Below are positions 59,587 through 64,000 of a stretch of DNA of 64,000 nt, piece after piece. The notes under the pieces are model-generated. The model saw nothing but the letters and a program-made list of their open reading frames with translations, had not been told where the DNA came from and searched no databases. A program made the translations under genes and the position numbers. Position 1 is the stretch's first letter. Each line of letters starts with the position of its first letter. Origin of the DNA: Pseudanabaena minima (GTDB taxonomy: Bacteria > Cyanobacteriota > Cyanobacteriia > Pseudanabaenales > Pseudanabaenaceae); the NCBI RefSeq assembly GCF_051131155.1, contig NZ_CP159508.1, positions 372,001 through 436,000 of the forward strand. Reading direction: 5' to 3'.

Positions 59587-60450
59587 ATGAAACTTTACCT
59601 TTGGCAAACTCTATTCCAATACCCTACCCAATCTTCTAAATTAGTCTTAGTGACAGTATTCCTTGGCACAATTAGTTGGTGTGGACAAGTTGTAGGACAA
59701 TCAAAAAGCAATAGTTCTTATGGCTTAGGCGTAGTCCAAAATCAATCTTATGTAGGACAGGTTAGATGTGCAGATTTAGCTAATCTCGTCTCTATCGATC
59801 TCCTTGCTCCAGACGACGGAGCAAGAACACTTTCAGAGCGTCCAACTTTTTATTGGTATATCGAGCATAAATTATTACCATCAAAAAATTCAACGCAAGT
59901 AAGTTATAGCAATAATTTTTATGTAGATTTTTTTGTGCGAGATGGCTTTGCTCGTAATGCAAAATCAATTTTTCGTTCTCGGTCAGAAGTAACTCCTAAA
60001 GTCAAGTCTGGTCTATATCGCTTTGAGCTTCCAGCAAATGCACCTTCTCTTGAAGTAAATAAAACCTATAGTTGGCATATTCGTTATATCCAACCTAGTG
60101 GTCAAGACAATAACGATATTACTAATCAAATAGACATTAGAGCAATTATTAAGCGAGAAAGTAATCCTTCAGTCATGGAGAAAGTGCAATCTGCTTCTAC
60201 GCATTTAGAAAAAGCGAGAATATTTGCGGAAAATCTGTATTGGTATGATGCTCTCGATGCATATACCAAATGGATTGATGTAAATCCTAATGACAGAGAA
60301 GCCTTACGTGAGCGTTTAGCAATGTTGGATCAAGTAATTGAAAGTTATCCTAAGAAGAAATGTATTGGCAAATATAACGTAAACAATTCAAGCTTAATTA
60401 ATTCCAAGCAATCAATACCTCAGATCATGAAATATAGTCCATCAAGATAA
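59587..60450 (+). CDS. DUF928 domain secreted protein
   Basis: A 287-residue protein with an N-terminal signal-like segment (LVLVTVFLGTISWCGQVVGQ). LLAPDDGARTLSERPTFYWY and, later, LEVNKTYSWHIRYIQPSG are DUF928 features; a helical stretch (EKARIFAENLYWYDALDAYT) resembles a TPR. DUF928 proteins are cyanobacterial and often lie near CHASE2/CHAT-type genes, not seen here. Function unknown. Confidence 0.83.
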   Translation: MKLYLWQTLFQYPTQSSKLVLVTVFLGTISWCGQVVGQSKSNSSYGLGVVQNQSYVGQVRCADLANLVSIDLLAPDDGARTLSERPTFYWYIEHKLLPSKNSTQVSYSNNFYVDFFVRDGFARNAKSIFRSRSEVTPKVKSGLYRFELPANAPSLEVNKTYSWHIRYIQPSGQDNNDITNQIDIRAIIKRESNPSVMEKVQSASTHLEKARIFAENLYWYDALDAYTKWIDVNPNDREALRERLAMLDQVIESYPKKKCIGKYNVNNSSLINSKQSIPQIMKYSPSR

Positions 60451-60531
60451 TTGTGGTGATACCCCACTAAGGGAGTGAAGCATCACCCTATGTAACGTGA
60501 GTTCTGGATAAGCTAAAAAATTTTAAAAACC

Positions 60532-60715
60532 AAAACAGTAAAAGCCTCGCTAAGCGAGGCTTTTACTGTTTTTCTAGAGAGGGTTTGCGCCGCGAACCCT
60601 CTCTAGAAAAACAGTTTGAAGTTAGCTAGACCTTGAGTTATAGCCATTTGCGTCGTGCGAAGCACGACGCAAATGGCGGAAAATGGTAAGACTTAGCTAT
60701 TCTTACCATTTTCCG
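60532..60715. repeat. Cluster of four consecutive palindromes
   Basis: 60532-60572: AAAACAGTAAAAGCCTCGC, loop TAA. 60565-60615: ACTGTTTTTCTAGAGAGGG arms with a GCGCC-type loop; its left 9 bases are shared with the first stem, so the two exclude each other. 60643-60677: GCCATTTGCGTCGTGC, loop GAA. 60677-60715: CGGAAAATGGTAAGA arms. They fill the 297-base gap between converging genes. Confidence 0.83.
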
Positions 60716-60747
60716 CTTCGTCGAACTGATGTTAACCTGAACTGAGG

Positions 60748-61794
60748 TTATGTGGAATATGGATAGTTGTAATCACTGCGTTTACGCCATTCCATTTCAT
60801 TGTTAACTACTTTATGTAAACATTCTTCAACAATAAATGGAGCATTGCGCCAATTAATATCATCACGTTGCAAAATCCAACTCACTTGCTCCAGTGATTC
60901 TTCCAGTTCTGCCTCAAAACGTGCTAGAGGTAGAGGTTTTTTCTCTAAATTTGGAGACTCTACACAAACAGCGATCGCCTCTTTAAGAACTGCAACAACT
61001 TCTTTGCCGTATACTTCTCTCGCCCTAAGCCTCAGTGCTTTATAACCTTTTTCTGAAGTTGCATACATTGGCGGCAATCGATTTAATACGTAAGCAGTTG
61101 CCTCTCCTAGATCGACTGTTTCAGCGATCGCAGGGTGTAATTTCTGAACTTGATGATAGGCAAGCGACAATACTAATTTTTCTAGTACATTACTAAATTG
61201 ATAATTGACATCCACCATGTAGGTTTGAAAATCTCTAGCTTGTCGCTCATCCTGACTAGGATTGACAGATGTTTTAATTTGTCTACCCTTCCAAGATATT
61301 TCTGGGGATTTGCGCCCCAAAGCAGTCTCATCTCGACCAGCAATTGCGTCACGTTTACCTATAACTGTATAGGTGTTGCTCACTGCACTTTTGAGTTTAA
61401 CTGTCATCAAGGCATTCTCTAGAGCCGTAGGAATATCTTTCCAAGAGGCATTTTCTGCACCTAAAATTTGTTGGAGTGCAGCAAGCGATCGCGCATGACT
61501 AGCAACCTCCTGTGATGGTAGGGGTCTTGCGTCTCTAAGTGCGTCAGGCTTAACACTTACGAGCGCCCGACGCACTGCGGATTCAATTTGCGATCGCATT
61601 TCGGTGGCAACTTTTTTGCGTTGCCTCAACCATCCTACTTTTGATGTGGCATACATCGGTGGTAGGCGATTAAGCGCATAGGCTGCGACTTCACTTAAAT
61701 TAATCTGATCGCGTCGGTATTGCGGTAAGTGAGAGATTTGTAAATCAATTTCTGCAATTACCATCTCCTCTATTGCATTTTTGCAACTTTGCAT
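60748..61794 (-). CDS. Tandem ComFB-domain protein
   Basis: About 348 residues with two ComFB-like domains. Copy 1: ISHLPQYRRDQINLSEVAAY then ALNRLPPMYATSKVGWLRQR (residues about 20-85). Copy 2: HPAIAETVDLGEATAYVLNR then LPPMYATSEKGYKALRLRAR. A basic linker lies between. ComFB family members were recently reported as c-di-GMP binding in cyanobacteria. The ATG at 61794 is preferred over the in-frame TTG at 61815. Confidence 0.87.
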   Translation of the reverse strand: MQSCKNAIEEMVIAEIDLQISHLPQYRRDQINLSEVAAYALNRLPPMYATSKVGWLRQRKKVATEMRSQIESAVRRALVSVKPDALRDARPLPSQEVASHARSLAALQQILGAENASWKDIPTALENALMTVKLKSAVSNTYTVIGKRDAIAGRDETALGRKSPEISWKGRQIKTSVNPSQDERQARDFQTYMVDVNYQFSNVLEKLVLSLAYHQVQKLHPAIAETVDLGEATAYVLNRLPPMYATSEKGYKALRLRAREVYGKEVVAVLKEAIAVCVESPNLEKKPLPLARFEAELEESLEQVSWILQRDDINWRNAPFIVEECLHKVVNNEMEWRKRSDYNYPYST

Positions 61795-61961
61795 ATCAAG
61801 CCGTCCCAAACCCAATATGAAATTGAAATGTTTCTAAAATGGAAAAGTATTAGTTTAGACTAATTGCAAATTTTTTGGAAATTGCAAAGAAATCAAAATT
61901 AAAATCATTCAGCCATTATAGCAATTGACATAATACTTACAAAAAAGTTCAGATTTATTGC

Positions 61962-62091
61962 AGCAATTCTCATAGTAAAAATTATTTTTTTTGAAAACCT
62001 GCTAAAGAGAGACTTTCAAAAAAATAATTTTGGAGTTTTCAGCACATTTGATACTGGAAATATCAAAATTCTTTTCATAGTAAGAATTGCT
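61962..62091. repeat. AGCAATTCTCAT element, copy 2 (about 130 bp)
   Basis: Left end AGCAATTCTCATAGTAAAA, right end TTTTCATAGTAAGAATTGCT, with an internal imperfect stem (AAAATTATTTTTTTTGAAA pairs with CTTTCAAAAAAATAATTTT). Counterpart of 56982-57105. It lies in the 339-base gap 61816-62154, with nothing else recognised. Confidence 0.75.
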
Positions 62092-62154
62092 GAATTCATT
62101 GAGAAGAGATGTTGCTGAGTAACGTATCTTTCTCTTTTTATATACAGGCTAATT

Positions 62155-62400
62155 TCATTTTCTACTGCGATCAATGCGGTATAGCCATAGCATCAAAGCT
62201 AATACTCCAACCTGTAGTCCAAAGCTACCTAAATTAGCTTCTAGCTCTCCATTGCCTGCAATTAATCTTGCAAAAAAGATAACCGCGCCAATAAATCCCG
62301 ATCCTGCAAAAGCGATGTAGATAAATATGCGGAGACCTCGATAGGGAGATTTGGCTTCACGCCTGAGACGCTCGTACTGTTCAGAATTGAGTTTAGGCAC
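62155..62400 (-). CDS. DUF3493 membrane protein
   Basis: An 81-residue protein with GTG start. QYERLRREAKSPYRGLRIFI is the DUF3493 signature, followed by two membrane helices (IYIAFAGSGFIGAVIFFARL and FGLQVGVLALMLWLYRI). Plant relatives act in photosystem II accumulation (LPA3-type), so a thylakoid role is possible. Confidence 0.85.
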   Translation of the reverse strand: MPKLNSEQYERLRREAKSPYRGLRIFIYIAFAGSGFIGAVIFFARLIAGNGELEANLGSFGLQVGVLALMLWLYRIDRSRK

Positions 62401-62425
62401 AATTTTTAGTTAGCTGTTATAAAGT

Positions 62426-62536
62426 TGAGTGCTTCGCACTCACTTTTTATATTATTGGTAATTATTTAATGTCAGTTCAGCAAAGACACAAAATAGTAAG
62501 AATTGCAAAGCAATTCTTACTATTTTGTGTCTTTGC
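62426..62536. repeat. Two palindromes upstream of the DUF3493 gene
   Basis: 62426-62442: TGAGTGC, loop TTC, GCACTCA. 62480-62536: 27-bp perfect arms (GCAAAGACACAAAATAGTAA then GAATTGC, loop AAA), one of the longest perfect stems in the window, 42 bases from the end of pgl on the opposite side. Confidence 0.82.
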
Positions 62537-62578
62537 GCTGTGCTTTGCACGCCACAAATGGCTATATCAAACTCACAT

Positions 62579-63289
62579 TTATTTAGATTTCATGGCTGTG
62601 CGATCGCATAGCCAAATAGTATTACCAGTAATCAACCGTGATGGATATTGGTTGACATCCCCTTGAGGCGCTAACACTGCAGTTAACGCTTTTGCCTTGG
62701 CAGCACCTTCAATCATGAAAATAATCTCTTTCGCCTGATTAATCAAAGGTACAGTCATGGTGATTCGAGGTTGTCCATCTTTTTCACCCACGGTTACAAG
62801 GCGATCGCTAACTTTAAGAGCCTTGGTATGTGGAAATAGCGAGGCTGTATGCCCGTCGTCCCCCATTCCCAACAAAATTAGATCGAATTTAGGAAATTCT
62901 CCTTTATTGACACCAAAAAATTCTTGAATATGCTGTTCATACTTTGCGGCAGCGATCACAGGATCATGAGCATCAGTTGGCACTGCATGAATATTTGACT
63001 CAGGAATAGCTACATGACTAAGCCATGCTTGGCGAGTCATCCCTTCATTACTTTGTGGATCGCTGACAGGTACATATCGCTCATCCCCCCAAAAAACATG
63101 TACATTTGACCAGTCCCATCCTTTACTTGCTAAGAGTTCATACAAAACACGAGGTGTACTACCACCTGCGGCAACGATGGTAAAACGTTCATTTTTAGAG
63201 ATTGCTTCATCATAGGCAAGTTGACATAATAACAATGCTCTTGAGGCGATTTCAGCGCGATCATTCCAAATTTCTACTTGTCTAGCCAT
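62579..63289 (-). CDS. pgl: 6-phosphogluconolactonase
   Basis: About 236 residues; hydrolyses 6-phosphogluconolactone in the oxidative pentose phosphate pathway. Motifs: FTIVAAGGSTPRVLYELLAS, VHVFWGDERYVPVSDPQSNE, DLILLGMGDDGHTASLFPHT and MTVPLINQAKEIIFMIEGAA. ATG at 63289 (MARQVEIWNDR) has AGAGG 9 bases upstream; the open frame to 63376 lacks family similarity and is rejected as start. Confidence 0.95.
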   Translation of the reverse strand: MARQVEIWNDRAEIASRALLLCQLAYDEAISKNERFTIVAAGGSTPRVLYELLASKGWDWSNVHVFWGDERYVPVSDPQSNEGMTRQAWLSHVAIPESNIHAVPTDAHDPVIAAAKYEQHIQEFFGVNKGEFPKFDLILLGMGDDGHTASLFPHTKALKVSDRLVTVGEKDGQPRITMTVPLINQAKEIIFMIEGAAKAKALTAVLAPQGDVNQYPSRLITGNTIWLCDRTAMKSK

Positions 63290-63533
63290 AAAAAATACCT
63301 CTGTAGCGAAGAAATGGTGGGTAATGAAATGAATGATGCATTTTGTATTTTTTGATAAATTGTATTTTTTGATCAATTTGACTGATCAAGATGGTCAACT
63401 TTTATCAATTTTTATCAATCAATCTTAAGAGAGGTGTCTTTTATTTCATTTTGTGTGATTTTTGACAGTACTAACGAGCAAATGTATTAACCTATAAAAT
63501 GTTAGAACAATATTAAGGTTAAGGTAAATTGTC

Positions 63534-63743
63534 ATGACACCTGCTATCATACGCCTCTTCTGGGACTCAGTTAACCAAGCGCAGCCAAATCTACTTTTAA
63601 ATCTGGATGATGATGGACTGATGAGCTGGCTGGTTGACCAAGTCCAACAGCGCTCTTCGCTCGATTCCCATCAACAAAATGATCTCAGTAACTACATCAG
63701 CAATCGTCTACCCTTAATTCGAGAAATGGCGTATCAGAGCTAG
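63534..63743 (+). CDS. Small hypothetical protein, 69 residues
   Basis: MTPAIIRLFWDSVNQAQPNL, then LDDDGLMSWLVDQVQQRSSL and YISNRLPLIREMAYQS. An AAGG-containing site lies about 10 bases upstream. It looks like a conserved small cyanobacterial protein, but I cannot name a family. No signal or membrane segment. Confidence 0.6.
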   Translation: MTPAIIRLFWDSVNQAQPNLLLNLDDDGLMSWLVDQVQQRSSLDSHQQNDLSNYISNRLPLIREMAYQS

Positions 63744-64000
63744 TTGCTCGAATACGATTGATTAGAACTTATTTAATTCTAAGGTTTTTTAAGATAGCGT
63801 ATTTACTTCTCAAGTACTACCTTTCGATTAGGCAAAGAGCCTGACTACATAATATTTAGGAATATTTAGGGGATTTTTCTAAAGGGGAACATCTTAAATT
63901 TCTGACAGTACCATACGCCAAAATGTTAGGATACTTGCCTGAGCTATGCGATCGCTGGTTTCATTCCTCTGCAAATTACTCACAGTTGTTTCTAGCAATT
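63744..64000. other. Non-coding end of the window
   Basis: 257 bases without a convincing ORF, RNA or palindrome. One HIP1-like GCGATCGC occurs near 63947. A promoter for a gene beyond the edge may lie here. Confidence 0.4.

Noticed and set aside
7281..62536. CRISPR array
   Set aside because: The many repeats are palindromes scattered between genes at irregular spacing, without regularly spaced direct repeats and unique spacers; no cas genes.
63290..63376. Upstream extension of the pgl ORF to 63376
   Set aside because: AT-rich, unrelated to 6-phosphogluconolactonases; ATG at 63289 has AGAGG upstream.

Overview
The window is a piece of a cyanobacterial chromosome. The evidence seen is: very many copies of the HIP1 octamer (GCGATCGC) on both strands; a DnaE N-half that ends in the cyanobacterial split intein; and a set of genes typical of cyanobacteria (raf1, btpA, a VKOR-thioredoxin fusion, glgC, DUF1517, DUF1816, DUF3493, DUF928, TIGR04376 and TIGR03492 family members, ComFB). 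Moderate-to-low GC and this gene content would fit a Pseudanabaena-like lineage, but that is an inference and not shown here.

Layout. 1-7208 is an accessory/defence-like block: a cut-off PLD-domain protein, an ImmA/IrrE metallopeptidase with a PIN-like partner, DUF433 and DUF433/DUF5615 antitoxin-toxin genes, and a type ISP/IIG-like restriction-modification enzyme split into a methylase ORF and a specificity ORF. The toxin-antitoxin pair lies exactly between the two halves, and a remnant of the methylase tail is repeated downstream. 7339-7412 is tRNA-Pro(GGG). 7.5-33 kb is mostly housekeeping: gshB, glgC, gatA, a STAS protein, mini-RNase III + rlmB, msrA, two LpxB-like proteins, btpA, VKOR-Trx, rpmI-rplT, raf1, thiD. 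33.4-40.5 kb is a signalling block: a Ser/Thr kinase-FGE fusion, a 1414-residue CheB-CheR-PAS-histidine kinase-receiver hybrid and a small cyclic-nucleotide-binding protein. 40.6-46.7 kb holds membrane and transport genes (DUF92/VTE6-like, DUF1361, a short CHAD protein, an S9 peptidase, a MacB-like ABC pair). 47-52.7 kb holds pyrG and dnaE-N. dnaE-N carries a full homing-endonuclease intein plus the N-half of the split intein. 52.7-64 kb is mixed: Uma2, acyltransferase, DUF309, GST, a spermidine-type binding protein, DUF928, tandem ComFB, DUF3493 and pgl.

The most unusual non-genic signal is the density of long, near-perfect palindromes between genes: more than 50 hairpins in 64 kb, falling into a few recognisable families. 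Several are nested elements of about 115 bp in which outer, middle and inner arms all pair. Many sit exactly on the stop codons of converging genes, so they probably double as bidirectional terminators. There is also a separate MITE of about 165 bp with 16-bp terminal inverted repeats, present as two copies in opposite orientation.

Coordinates and motifs were read by eye. Family names come from recognition of sequence patterns and no database search was run.
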